Assembly (NCBI GenBank): GCA_024405815.1
Contig: JAKSNX010000011.1
Coordinates: forward strand, 1-32,358
Source of the DNA: Paludibacteraceae bacterium
Lineage (GTDB): Bacteria > Bacteroidota > Bacteroidia > Bacteroidales > Paludibacteraceae
Direction: 5' to 3'
DNA length: 32,358 bases
The notes under the pieces are model-generated. The model searched no databases. It was not told the DNA's origin and saw only the letters and a program-made list of their open reading frames with translations. Both the position numbers and the translations under genes were made by a program. Of this stretch, positions 17,759 to 27,247 are shown one piece after another; the stretch's first letter is position 1; each line of letters opens with the position of its first letter.

Positions 17759-18801
17759 TTAAAATAGCGGACAATATCTACTCGCCACTTGGAACCTCTA
17801 CAGAAGAGAATTTCAAGGCGGTGAAGTCAGGCATATCGGGGCTGAAAAAGTATTGCGATATGTTTGATAGCGTTGAGCCTTTTACTGCCTCAGCAATGCC
17901 TGTAAGAATGACTTTTAGGCAGATGTGCATAGAGTCTGCAACACGTGCATTGCAACAGACTGATATAGACCCATCGTCAGATGATGTAATATTTGTTTTT
18001 TCCACCACCAAAGGTGAGGATTTGCGATTATGGGAGCCATCTGTGGCGGTGGCAAGACACTTTGGAAACAATAATCAGCCTATAATTGTGAGCAATGCAT
18101 GCATATCGGGGGTAAATGCCCAAATTATGGCAAGCAGAGTGTTAAAAGCAGGATTATACAAAACTGCGGTGGTTATTGGCTGTGATGTGCTGTCTAAATT
18201 TATAGTAAGCGGATTCCAATCACTAAAAGCGTTATCGGCTGATAAGTGTCTGCCATTTGACAAAAACAGGCAAGGGCTTAATTTAGGTGAGGCTGCGGCA
18301 TGTATGGTTTTAAGTACCGTAAACGGCAACTATGAATCAAAGCGTTGGATTTATGAGGCTGGCTCAATCCATAACGACGCAAACCATATATCGGGTCCAA
18401 GCCGCACTGCTGAAGGCAGTTACAGATGTCTTGCAGATTGTTTAAAAAACATAGACACAGCAGATTTGGCATTTATTTCTGTTCACGGCACTGGCACCGC
18501 TTACAATGATGAGATGGAATCTATCGCTCTGCACAGAGTGGGATTGGATAGCAAGCCTGTAGTCGCTCTTAAATGCTATTACGGGCATACGCTTGGGGCG
18601 GCAGGAGTTTTGGAGACCCTACTTTCAATGCAGGCTATTGAACATCAAGAGATTCCCGCTGCATTAGGATTTAAAGAGCAAGGCACTACATACAACTGTA
18701 TGTTGCCAACCACTAAAACCAATGTAAAGGGTAACAGTTTTATAAAAATACTAAGCGGTTTTGGCGGTTGCAACGCCGCTGTAAGGTGGGTTTTAAGATA
18801 A
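17755..18801 (+). CDS. Beta-ketoacyl-ACP synthase, compact form
   Basis: A 348-residue ketosynthase, shorter than the usual 410 or so. The catalytic triad is intact: Cys116 in NACISG, His244 in SVHGTGTAYND and His278 in YYGHTLGAAG. It would condense malonyl-ACP with an ACP-bound chain. I choose GTG 17755 because it lies in GTGA across the acyltransferase stop with GGAGAG just upstream, and because VIKIADNIYSPLG aligns with the normal start of KS proteins. An alternative ATG at 17728 in the same frame would add nine residues. The next gene overlaps its stop by one base (TAATG). Confidence 0.87.
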   Translation: MIKIADNIYSPLGTSTEENFKAVKSGISGLKKYCDMFDSVEPFTASAMPVRMTFRQMCIESATRALQQTDIDPSSDDVIFVFSTTKGEDLRLWEPSVAVARHFGNNNQPIIVSNACISGVNAQIMASRVLKAGLYKTAVVIGCDVLSKFIVSGFQSLKALSADKCLPFDKNRQGLNLGEAAACMVLSTVNGNYESKRWIYEAGSIHNDANHISGPSRTAEGSYRCLADCLKNIDTADLAFISVHGTGTAYNDEMESIALHRVGLDSKPVVALKCYYGHTLGAAGVLETLLSMQAIEHQEIPAALGFKEQGTTYNCMLPTTKTNVKGNSFIKILSGFGGCNAAVRWVLR

Positions 18802-19346
18802 TGAGTAAGATTAGTGTTGAAATATCGGGTAAGGAATGCACTGTTAACGGAGAAAAGTTAAATTGCTCTAAGACAGGGGCTGAAATGCTTATGGAACTAT
18901 ACTGTAAGTATGTTAAAGACTATCCCAAATTTTACAAGATGGACTCTTTAAGCCGCCTTGGTTTCATTGCCTCCGAACTTGTTTTACAAAAAGAGGCTGA
19001 ACTAAACGGAACCACCCGATTTGAGTCAAATGAGAGCAGAAAAATAATTTTAGCAAACAATAACGCATCACTTAATACAGATTTAAAATATAGTGTAACC
19101 ATAGATAAGAATAATTATTACCCTTCCCCATCGCTGTTTGTATATACATTGCCTAACATAACCACAGGCGAGATTGCAATCCGCAATAAGTATTACGGAG
19201 AGTCTTGTTTCTTGGTTTTGGAAAATATAGAGCAATTTAGAGAAGTATTGCAAACCATTGAGTTAGAGTCAGATGCGTTGGTAGGTTGGGTTGAATATAA
19301 CAGCAATAGTGATTTTAATTGCACAATGTGGATAGAAAAGCATTAA
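18801..19346 (+). CDS. Ketosynthase-like protein lacking the catalytic cysteine
   Basis: A 181-residue protein resembling only the N-terminal half of a ketosynthase, as in the Ketoacyl-synt_2 family. MDSLSRLGFIASELVLQ is followed by a strand (KIILANNNASLNTDL), then SPSLFVYTLPNITTGEIAIR. At the place where KS proteins have TACSSG it reads ESCFLVLEN and no matching active-site Cys is evident. It is probably a structural or chain-length partner for one of the flanking KS enzymes rather than a condensing enzyme. The start ATG 18801 shares one base with the preceding stop, and an ACP gene follows 12 bases after it. Confidence 0.75.
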   Translation: MSKISVEISGKECTVNGEKLNCSKTGAEMLMELYCKYVKDYPKFYKMDSLSRLGFIASELVLQKEAELNGTTRFESNESRKIILANNNASLNTDLKYSVTIDKNNYYPSPSLFVYTLPNITTGEIAIRNKYYGESCFLVLENIEQFREVLQTIELESDALVGWVEYNSNSDFNCTMWIEKH

Positions 19347-19358
19347 ACAAATAAATAT

Positions 19359-19616
19359 ATGGAAGAACTTAAATTACAACTGAAGAAGCAAATAATAGAG
19401 GCTCTTAATCTGCTTGACATAACACCCGATGATATAGACAACGCCGCTCCGCTTTTTAACGAGGGGCTTGGCTTGGACTCAATAGACGCTCTTGAGATAG
19501 TTATGTTGCTTGATAAGAATTACGGCATTAAGTTTGCCGACAAGGAACAGTCTAAACTTGCACTTAAAAGCATAGATACATTAGCACAATACGTAACAGA
19601 GCATAGAACTAAATAG
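19359..19616 (+). CDS. Acyl carrier protein, second copy
   Basis: An 85-residue ACP. Ser41 in GLGLDSIDALEIVMLL is the phosphopantetheine site. It differs clearly from the first ACP in this cluster, which suggests separate jobs such as starter versus chain carrier. The next gene starts one base after its stop. Confidence 0.93.
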   Translation: MEELKLQLKKQIIEALNLLDITPDDIDNAAPLFNEGLGLDSIDALEIVMLLDKNYGIKFADKEQSKLALKSIDTLAQYVTEHRTK

Positions 19617-19617
19617 T

Positions 19618-21237
19618 ATGCAGATTGCCATTACGGGCATAGGGATTATATCCGCTTTAGGAGTGGGTGCCATAGACAACAGGAAAAACCTGCTGTCTGG
19701 CAAATCTTTTGTAAAAGCACCTCAGATTCTGCCTACAATTCATAAAGAGTGGCCTGTGGGAGAGGTATCCATATCAAATACTGAAATATCACGTAACGTG
19801 CTTTTGGGTGGAATAGCGTTAAAAGAGTGTCTTACGGATTCAGGATTAAACGCAGAGCAGATAATGGCATTACACCTTGTAAACGGCACTACAGTAGGTG
19901 GTATGGATATTATTGAAAAGCATTACGGCGATTGGAGCAAAGGAGATTTTTCAAATATCGCTTGTATTGAACAGTTGGAAGCCGATTGGACTACAAAAAC
20001 ACTTGCAAGCAAGTTCTCTTTATCTGACCACACCACAATCTCCACCGCTTGCTCATCGGCGTTAAACGCAATAATTTACGGTGCAGACCTTATACGTGTG
20101 GGCTTTACAAAACGTGTGGTTGTTGGCGGCACGGAAGCCCTTACAAAATTTCATTTAAACGGTTTCGCCTCACTTGGAATTGTTTCAGAAAATATTTGCC
20201 GTCCGTTTGCCGCAGACCGTGACGGAATAAACTTAGGTGAGGGTGCGGCTTATCTTGTTTTAGAAGACGAATCAGAGGCAAAAGCAAGAGGTGCTCACAT
20301 TTACGGCTATTTGGCAGGATATGCCAACTGCTGTGACGCATATCATCAGACAGCCTCATCACCCGATGGTGATGGTGCCTACAACGCTATGTGTCAGGCA
20401 ATGAGTATGGCTGGATTGACATCGGGTGATATAGATTATATAAATGCACACGGTACTGCCACACAAAATAATGATGCAAGCGAACTGCGTGCTATAGAGA
20501 GGCTTTTTGGAGAAAATCATACAGTAAAAATAGAATCTACCAAGCCGCTTACAGGGCATACCACATCGGCAAGCGGAAGCATAGAGACCATATTCACTCT
20601 ATGGAAAATGGAGGAAAACGGTTATAACTATGCTATCTGCAATGCTTTTGGATTTGGAGGCAACGACTCTTCCATAATTTTGGCAAAAGAGGCTGTCTCA
20701 CTTTGTGGTACAAGTTACAACTTAAACATAAAGCACTCACAATCATTTAATTGCAATAGCAGTTCAGACTATAAGAATATAATTCCCCCAATGCAGGCAA
20801 GAAGAATGACACCATCGCTGTGCCACCTTATAGCCTCAGCACACTCTGCCCTACAACAATCAGGAATAGATAAACCCGATGCCATAGTTGTAAGCACACA
20901 ATGGGGCTGCATAGTGCAAACAGTATCTCTGCTTGACCAACTTACAGAAAACGGAGAAAACTCACTATCGCCAACTGCGTTTATGAACTCCACCCACAAT
21001 ACGGCGGCATGCACATTGGCACGCACTTTTGGCTGCAAAGGGTTCAACACCACCATAGTGGATGACAACCCTACAGAAAAAGCCGTATTGCAAGCGGAAA
21101 TGCTTATAAAAACGGGCGTAGCCAAGAGCGTTCTTGTGTGTGCCTTTAATGAGAGTGACGCAAAATGGCAATCCCTACTTAACACAGCAGGTATAAAATC
21201 AGAAACAGTTATAGAATCAAAAGTGATAACTATATGA
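19618..21237 (+). CDS. Ketosynthase fused to a C-terminal KS-like (chain-length-factor-type) domain
   Basis: A 539-residue protein. Residues 1 to about 365 form a complete KS, with Cys145 in STACSSALN, His278 in NAHGTATQND-type context and His314 in LTGHTTSASG, ending at AFGFGGNDSSIILA. Residues about 385-535 form a second domain resembling the Ketoacyl-synt_2 family (MTPSLCHLIASAHSALQQSG, then SPTAFMNSTHNTAACTLA). At its active-site position it reads TTIVDDNPTEK with no cysteine. It is therefore a natural fusion of a condensing KS with a non-catalytic half-KS. In other aryl polyene clusters the two are separate genes. The LolA-like gene overlaps its stop (ATGA). Confidence 0.85.
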   Translation: MQIAITGIGIISALGVGAIDNRKNLLSGKSFVKAPQILPTIHKEWPVGEVSISNTEISRNVLLGGIALKECLTDSGLNAEQIMALHLVNGTTVGGMDIIEKHYGDWSKGDFSNIACIEQLEADWTTKTLASKFSLSDHTTISTACSSALNAIIYGADLIRVGFTKRVVVGGTEALTKFHLNGFASLGIVSENICRPFAADRDGINLGEGAAYLVLEDESEAKARGAHIYGYLAGYANCCDAYHQTASSPDGDGAYNAMCQAMSMAGLTSGDIDYINAHGTATQNNDASELRAIERLFGENHTVKIESTKPLTGHTTSASGSIETIFTLWKMEENGYNYAICNAFGFGGNDSSIILAKEAVSLCGTSYNLNIKHSQSFNCNSSSDYKNIIPPMQARRMTPSLCHLIASAHSALQQSGIDKPDAIVVSTQWGCIVQTVSLLDQLTENGENSLSPTAFMNSTHNTAACTLARTFGCKGFNTTIVDDNPTEKAVLQAEMLIKTGVAKSVLVCAFNESDAKWQSLLNTAGIKSETVIESKVITI

Positions 21238-21710
21238 AAAAGAGCGTAATAATATTTGTTTTATCCGTTATATCACTAACTGTAAACGCACAGGTGAAAG
21301 TGGCTCACTTATCAAAAATAGAGGCTGATTTCCGTCAAGAGAGAACCTCTGCAGCCCTTATAGAGCCGGAAATTACAACAGGCAAATTCAAGTATGTATA
21401 TCCCGACAGTGTGGTTTGGGCATACGACTCTGACGATGCCGTTAAACTACCTAAATTACTTACAAAACTCATTGCCAAAATCAATGACAGCGATGAGACA
21501 AACAACCCCGCATTTCAAAAAGATTTTGAAAAGACCTGGAACGGCAACACACTTACCATAAAGCCAAAGAAAAAGGTAATGTCAAATATCTTAAACTCCA
21601 TATCCATAACTTTTACAAAAGACGGTGTGGCGGATAAGGTTTTTGTAGATGAAAAATCGGGGAACACCACAAATATTCAGTTTCTTAACATGACATATAC
21701 AAAAAAATGA
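21234..21710 (+). CDS. LolA-like outer-membrane carrier protein
   Basis: A 158-residue exported protein with signal peptide MKKSVIIFVLSVISLTVNAQ, then a beta-rich domain. Features such as IEADFRQERTSAA near the mature N-terminus and GKFKYVYPDSVVWAY resemble the LolA family. LolA-like proteins are regular members of aryl polyene clusters, where they are thought to carry the product or its lipid across the periplasm to the outer membrane. It overlaps both neighbours by ATGA. Confidence 0.8.
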   Translation: MKKSVIIFVLSVISLTVNAQVKVAHLSKIEADFRQERTSAALIEPEITTGKFKYVYPDSVVWAYDSDDAVKLPKLLTKLIAKINDSDETNNPAFQKDFEKTWNGNTLTIKPKKKVMSNILNSISITFTKDGVADKVFVDEKSGNTTNIQFLNMTYTKK

Positions 21711-22963
21711 GACGTGTTGTAATTACAGGAATGGGCATATACTCTTGCATTGGCACCAATCTTGACAGTGTCAGGCAATCGCTGTATGATGGTGTATCGG
21801 GTATAGGCATAGACCCTTCAAGAAAAGAAATGGGATTCCGCAGCCTACTTACAGGTATAGTTCCCCTACCCGATGTTAAGGCGGAACTAAACCGTCACCA
21901 GCGTGCACTTATGCCTGAGGAGGCTCTATATGCCTATTGTGCCACCAAAGAGGCTCTGACAAATGCCAAACTCACACCGGAAGATATAGAGAAAGAAGAT
22001 GTAGGACTCATTTACGGCAATGATTCAACAGCACAAGCCGTTATAGAGGGTGTGGATAGAATGAGGCTTGTAAACGACACCACCCTATGCGGTTTAGGCA
22101 CCACATTCAAATCTATGAACTCCACCGTAACAATGAACCTTGGCTGCATATTCCACTTAAAGGGCATAAATATGACCATATCGTCTGCCTGCTCATCGGG
22201 TAGCCACTCCATTGGATTAGGCACTATGCTTATACGTAACGGTATGCAGGATATGATTGTAGTTGGCGGCGCACAAGAGACTAACTCTTACGCCGTAGGG
22301 GCTTTTGACGGCACATACGCATTCTCTGTGCGTATGAACGAGCCTACCAAAGCGTCACGCCCTTTTGATAAGAACAGAGACGGACTTGTGCCATCAGGGG
22401 GTGCAGCCACCATAGTGTTAGAGGAATATGAACACGCTGTAAAACGTGGGGCTGACATATTAGGAGAGGTTATAGGTTGGGGATTTTCAGCAAATGGAGA
22501 CCATATATCGGCACCCAACGTGGAGGGACCTGAAAAATCCATAAGAAACTGTATAAGCAATGCTGGAATTGATATAAAAGAGATAGGTTACATTAACGCT
22601 CACGCCACATCAACTCCGCTTGGAGACTCTTGTGAAGCAAAGGCTCTACATAATATTTTTGGAGACATTAAAGTTCCTGTTACATCTACAAAATCTATGA
22701 CTGGGCATGAGATGTGGATGTCTGGCACATCAGATGTAATATACTCTATGCTTATGATGCAGAATGGTTTTATTGCCCCTAATCTTAATTTTGAGGAACC
22801 CGATGAGGACAGTGCCAATCTCTATATACCAAATCGTAGGCTTGACAAGCACTTTAATATGTTCCTTGCAAACTCATTTGGGTTTGGAGGCACAAATTCA
22901 ACACTGATTATAAAAAATATTAATACCAGTTTGAATATACCTGAAAAAAGTTTACCTTTGTAA
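21707..22963 (+). CDS. Beta-ketoacyl-ACP synthase, FabB/FabF-like
   Basis: A 418-residue KS of normal length starting MRRVVITGMGIYSCIG. The triad is Cys162 (SSACSSGSHS), His299 (NAHATSTPLGD) and His334 (MTGHEMWMSG). The core ends at SFGFGGTNSTLIIKN; the last 15 or so residues extend beyond the usual KS end. This tail is coded by the sequence that also forms the promoter of the RHS operon, so the original 3' end may have been replaced when that block arrived. Its functional continuation, a dehydratase, lies 8.3 kb further on. Confidence 0.93.
   Translation: MRRVVITGMGIYSCIGTNLDSVRQSLYDGVSGIGIDPSRKEMGFRSLLTGIVPLPDVKAELNRHQRALMPEEALYAYCATKEALTNAKLTPEDIEKEDVGLIYGNDSTAQAVIEGVDRMRLVNDTTLCGLGTTFKSMNSTVTMNLGCIFHLKGINMTISSACSSGSHSIGLGTMLIRNGMQDMIVVGGAQETNSYAVGAFDGTYAFSVRMNEPTKASRPFDKNRDGLVPSGGAATIVLEEYEHAVKRGADILGEVIGWGFSANGDHISAPNVEGPEKSIRNCISNAGIDIKEIGYINAHATSTPLGDSCEAKALHNIFGDIKVPVTSTKSMTGHEMWMSGTSDVIYSMLMMQNGFIAPNLNFEEPDEDSANLYIPNRRLDKHFNMFLANSFGFGGTNSTLIIKNINTSLNIPEKSLPL
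22930..22960 (+). promoter_or_regulatory. Bacteroidetes-type promoter for the RHS operon, inside the KS 3' end
   Basis: TTTG (22930-22933), 19 nt, then TACCTTTG (22953-22960) is a full match to TTTG-N19-TAnnTTTG. It overlaps the last codons of the KS gene, and transcription would start near 22967, about 65 nt before the first RHS-operon gene. Confidence 0.7.
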
Positions 22964-23030
22964 ACAGAAGTCAACTCTTTTATAATATGACACCGTAAGA
23001 ACACAACAGGATCTCTATCTCTACGAAAGG

Positions 23031-24098
23031 ATGAAAAAAATAAGGCAACTATATATGGAAAAGAGAATATTTCTCATGGGTGTTCTATTGGCAAATGTAC
23101 TGTCAATAGAAATTGCACAAAGTCAGAGTATAAATTATCTGTCACATTGCTACATTCCAAAAGATAGTCTTATTAAACAAGAAGTGTCATATATAAAACC
23201 TGGATCAGCAGGTAAAGATATCGAATGGGATTTTTCTGTTTTAACCACACTGACAGATGAATATGTATTAAAGTATGACGGAAAAAAAGATTCAATTTGT
23301 AGCTTGGAACATAGAACACGCTATATTTATTCACAAAATGAAAATGGAATCAAATGCGTTGGTTTTGAAAACGCCAATACTTATATAAAATTCGACAAGC
23401 CTTTTATGTCATTGCCTTTTCAGTTCACCTATGGAGATTCTATGTCAACATTTTTTTCAGGCAATGGTGAGTATGGCAATGGACTGTCTCTGCATATTAA
23501 AGGAAAGCAAACTATCACTGCGGATGCGATTGGAACAATTATTCTGCCATATGAGAAATTAAATGTATTGCGAATAAAAAGCGTAGAAACATTTAAGACA
23601 TCTGACTCTATTGAGATAGAGAAGACCACATATAAATGGTATTCTTCTGATTGCAGATATCCTGTTTTTGAAAGTGTAGAAACAGTATTTCATACAACCG
23701 CAGCAAAGGACTCCACTGTATTCAATGCGTCATTTATATACTCAGCCAACCAACAAGAAAAACGAATAATGGACACTGATAATGCCATTGATATATTTGG
23801 ATACAATTATATGGAACAAATGAGAGGCACAGAAGCTTTAGAAATTTCATATTTTGATGTCTATCCTAATCCAGTTAAAGAGAACACAACCGTATGGTGT
23901 AACATCAATCAACAGGCAAATATTCTTATTTATCTCTATTCTGAAAATGGTATTTCATACTATTCAACAGAGAAAATAGCAAATGCTGGTGAGAACAAAT
24001 GGAAGATTCCCACATTCCATTTACCTAAAGGTAGTTACATTATAAGAATCTCAACAAATGCACCTAAATCTGTTTCAAAGGTTATTATTAAAGAATGA
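23031..24098 (+). CDS. Secreted protein with T9SS type A C-terminal sorting domain
   Basis: A 355-residue protein with an N-terminal signal peptide (RIFLMGVLLANVLSIEIAQS). The body is beta-rich and of unknown function. Residues about 274-355 form a type IX sorting domain: FDVYPNPVKEN, then a short beta sandwich with LPKGSYIIRIS and a lysine-rich end (VIIKE). Such domains send cargo through the T9SS to the cell surface or medium. ATG 23031 follows AAAGG; ATG 23055 is an alternative. Its stop overlaps the first RHS gene by ATGA, so it is expressed together with the toxin proteins. Confidence 0.8.
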   Translation: MKKIRQLYMEKRIFLMGVLLANVLSIEIAQSQSINYLSHCYIPKDSLIKQEVSYIKPGSAGKDIEWDFSVLTTLTDEYVLKYDGKKDSICSLEHRTRYIYSQNENGIKCVGFENANTYIKFDKPFMSLPFQFTYGDSMSTFFSGNGEYGNGLSLHIKGKQTITADAIGTIILPYEKLNVLRIKSVETFKTSDSIEIEKTTYKWYSSDCRYPVFESVETVFHTTAAKDSTVFNASFIYSANQQEKRIMDTDNAIDIFGYNYMEQMRGTEALEISYFDVYPNPVKENTTVWCNINQQANILIYLYSENGISYYSTEKIANAGENKWKIPTFHLPKGSYIIRISTNAPKSVSKVIIKE

Positions 24099-27000
24099 GA
24101 ATTAAAACATTTATACTATTTAAATTGTCTTGTTTGTTGTGTGTAACATCATACGCTGTATCAAATTCTATATATGATGGTTCTATGCCAACCTGTGTAA
24201 TGACACCTGAAGCAGCGACAATGACTCGATATGGTACATATCCTGTCAGTTATTATACTGGAACAACCGATGTTACAATACCCATTTATACAATAAAAAA
24301 TCAAGATATTGAAATTCCCATCACTTTAGATTATGATGCATCTGGTTTCAGACCAAATCAAAACGATGGCTTGACTGGACAAAATTGGCGACTAATGTAT
24401 GGAGGCCTAATAACAAGACAAGTTAGAGGTGTTCCCGATGATAAGCAAATATCGATTGGTGGTAGAGTCTATGATGGTTATCTATATTTAGTCCGTTCAA
24501 TCCAGACCAACAGTAAGGAGTATCTACTCAATGTTACTAATTATTACAATCCTGACTATTTCCCAAAATTTATGTTAAATAATAAAACCTGTTTTAGTCA
24601 TTCCCCAGATTTATTTACAGTGTTACTTCCAAACAGGACATCATTTCAATTTATGATTGACAATAACGGACAGATACAAATAATAGGGGGACGAGCCTGC
24701 AAGGTGAATATCACAGGAGTTCCATTACAAGGTCACGATTCTAGAATCACATCAAGCGAAATTGTCGTTACAGATGAGAATGGTTATATATATAAATTTG
24801 GAGGTGCCATATCTAACCTTGAGATTTCCTATCCTGCGGAATACTATGATGCAACAAATAGTTATATTCAAATGGGCATAAACAACGGAGTCATTAATGC
24901 CTGGTATTTAAAGACGATACAAACACCGAATAACAGAACAGTTGCAACCTATTCTTATATGAATACAGCTATCACAGATGAAAACATACTGATAGATGCT
25001 CCATATATTCAGAAAAGCATCAGTTTATATCAAAATATTTCAAGTGATGGAACAGTAAAAAACGAAAACCTTCATTTTACAAAAATGGTAATTCCCACCA
25101 CTATAACCACTGATGGATACAAGGTCTCTTTTTCATACGAAAAAACCAATACATTTTTGTACGGAAATGAAGGTTCCACAATAACAAGAATTATAAATGG
25201 TACTAGTAGCAACTATAATAATCGGTTTACGAGCAGCAATTATCTACTAAAAAAAATTGAAATAAGCGATTATAGGGATACTATCAATGCTCAATTTGAT
25301 TATAAAACTGTATTAAGCACATCTGGTGGTGTATCAGACACACAAAGTGGTCGCCAGTTCCTGAAATCAGTAAAAGTTGGAATAAAGGAATTTTTATGTG
25401 AGTATTATGACCAGAATTTACCTCATCCCTCTACAAAGCAATTGGATATGCAAATGTACTATAATGGAAATTCTAATTGCACAAATTTATTGCCATTAAA
25501 TCCGTATCTAGATTGGAATACCATTTTTAATCAGGATTTTTCTCATAGAAATACAAATCCAGCGTGTGCTAATGTAGGAATGATTTACTCTATTACCTAT
25601 CCCACAGGTGGCTCCTCTATTTTTGAGTTTGAGTCTCATCAGTACGGCAAAAAAATAAGACGAAAAATAGATGGCGGTATTGGCGAAGAAATATTGAATT
25701 CAAATGGTTATTTAGGTGGAGTACGAATAAAATCAATTAGTAAATCCAATGGTGAAAAAATAGAATACATATATGAAAATGACAATGGGGCATCATCAGG
25801 TATATTTCACGATGATGGTGCATATATTGTATTTTATGAAACACCTAATTCTACTAATAGTTGGTATCAAATATCTATGAATTCCTTAAATCTTCAATAT
25901 ACAGTTGGAGAGAGTTATATAGGATATTCATCTGTTATTGAAAAACACATTGGAATACCTCAGCAAAGACAACAGAAAAAGAAAATGACCTTTACCTCCA
26001 GATTAACCAACGGCGATACTTTTATCCTAAATAATAATAGTTATGTAATCACTATGGGGGATATAGGGAACTCCAACATTTTTAAAGCAGAAATGAATCA
26101 GTTCTTGGTTCCATCAAGCAAATATATGGAGAGAGGTCTTCTAACTGGAGAATATGTTTATAATGGAACAAATCTCTGTAAAAGTATTGAATACTATTAT
26201 GGGTATAACTTATCACTCAATGAAAGATATATTGTTGGAACAGATGTTGTATTCTCTACGAATAACAGAGGAGCTGCCAATGCATATGCCACATATCTTT
26301 CCCCCTATAATCAAATGACAGAAGTAACAGGAACACTTTTAAACAATGAATGGGTGTACGAATCACATTCTTATGATAGAAAAGGTTTATCATATAATAC
26401 CCCACACAATTTAATCACAAGTGAGTGTATGTCGTTGTCCAATGGAGATTGTAAAACCATAGAGTATTTACACCCTCTTGACTACGGGATAATGAACTCA
26501 TACAGTGGTGCTCAAGCACAAGGCATATATGAATTGCAGCAGAAAAATATTGTATCCCCAATCATAGAGCAATTTGAATATGTGGAAAACGGAGGATATC
26601 GTATGACAAGTAATTCAGGTTGTGCATCTCTGGCTTTAGTAAGAAGTACCATTGTTGATTACAGACATGACCAAAACTGCTCATTGCCTAAACCCAAATA
26701 CGTTTACGAGACAAGACTAACAACTCCAATATGTGTGTATAATTATGCCAAATCATACATCAGGAATGGTTCTTTTGTATATAACAACAATATGTTTTCA
26801 ACAACAAAAACATTTGTTTTGTATAATCCATCAGGCAGACTACTGCAGTTTAATGATAATATTACCGGATTAACAACCTCATACATATGGGCATATTGCA
26901 ATCAACGTTTACTCGCAACTGTAGTAGGAGGTGAATATACAAGTTTTTCAAATAATTGGGGTGGAGGACAAGGACAAATGATAATGTATTACAGAGGTGG

Positions 27001-27247
27001 AGATAGATATCCGACAGATGAGCATATCAGTCGCACAAATACTTTAAGGAACTCCACTATGCAGGTAACCACATATCAACATTCACCGCTTTTTGGAGTC
27101 ACCTCAATAACAGATATAACTGGTGTGACAACCTACTATGAATACTATCCATCAGGTGAACTTAAATATGAATATAGATACAACTCAAATGGAGAAAGAA
27201 ATATTTTAAACGCATATAAATACAATTATCAAGGACCAGATGAATAA
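24095..27247 (+). CDS. RHS/YD-repeat protein, N-terminal half of a split system
   Basis: A 1050-residue exported protein (signal peptide about residues 1-22). PVSYYTGTTDVTIPIYTIK and LDYDASGFRPNQ near the start match the N-terminal region of long Bacteroidetes RHS proteins, followed by a long beta-rich stretch. YD-like repeats appear only towards the C-terminus (TTYYEYYPSGELKYEYRYNS). It stops there with no RHS core or toxin tip, which the next gene supplies. Together they correspond to one RHS shell made in two pieces. Eight bases (ATGAATAA) are shared with the next gene. Base composition looks more AT-rich than in the polyene genes on either side. Confidence 0.85.
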   Translation: MRIKTFILFKLSCLLCVTSYAVSNSIYDGSMPTCVMTPEAATMTRYGTYPVSYYTGTTDVTIPIYTIKNQDIEIPITLDYDASGFRPNQNDGLTGQNWRLMYGGLITRQVRGVPDDKQISIGGRVYDGYLYLVRSIQTNSKEYLLNVTNYYNPDYFPKFMLNNKTCFSHSPDLFTVLLPNRTSFQFMIDNNGQIQIIGGRACKVNITGVPLQGHDSRITSSEIVVTDENGYIYKFGGAISNLEISYPAEYYDATNSYIQMGINNGVINAWYLKTIQTPNNRTVATYSYMNTAITDENILIDAPYIQKSISLYQNISSDGTVKNENLHFTKMVIPTTITTDGYKVSFSYEKTNTFLYGNEGSTITRIINGTSSNYNNRFTSSNYLLKKIEISDYRDTINAQFDYKTVLSTSGGVSDTQSGRQFLKSVKVGIKEFLCEYYDQNLPHPSTKQLDMQMYYNGNSNCTNLLPLNPYLDWNTIFNQDFSHRNTNPACANVGMIYSITYPTGGSSIFEFESHQYGKKIRRKIDGGIGEEILNSNGYLGGVRIKSISKSNGEKIEYIYENDNGASSGIFHDDGAYIVFYETPNSTNSWYQISMNSLNLQYTVGESYIGYSSVIEKHIGIPQQRQQKKKMTFTSRLTNGDTFILNNNSYVITMGDIGNSNIFKAEMNQFLVPSSKYMERGLLTGEYVYNGTNLCKSIEYYYGYNLSLNERYIVGTDVVFSTNNRGAANAYATYLSPYNQMTEVTGTLLNNEWVYESHSYDRKGLSYNTPHNLITSECMSLSNGDCKTIEYLHPLDYGIMNSYSGAQAQGIYELQQKNIVSPIIEQFEYVENGGYRMTSNSGCASLALVRSTIVDYRHDQNCSLPKPKYVYETRLTTPICVYNYAKSYIRNGSFVYNNNMFSTTKTFVLYNPSGRLLQFNDNITGLTTSYIWAYCNQRLLATVVGGEYTSFSNNWGGGQGQMIMYYRGGDRYPTDEHISRTNTLRNSTMQVTTYQHSPLFGVTSITDITGVTTYYEYYPSGELKYEYRYNSNGERNILNAYKYNYQGPDE

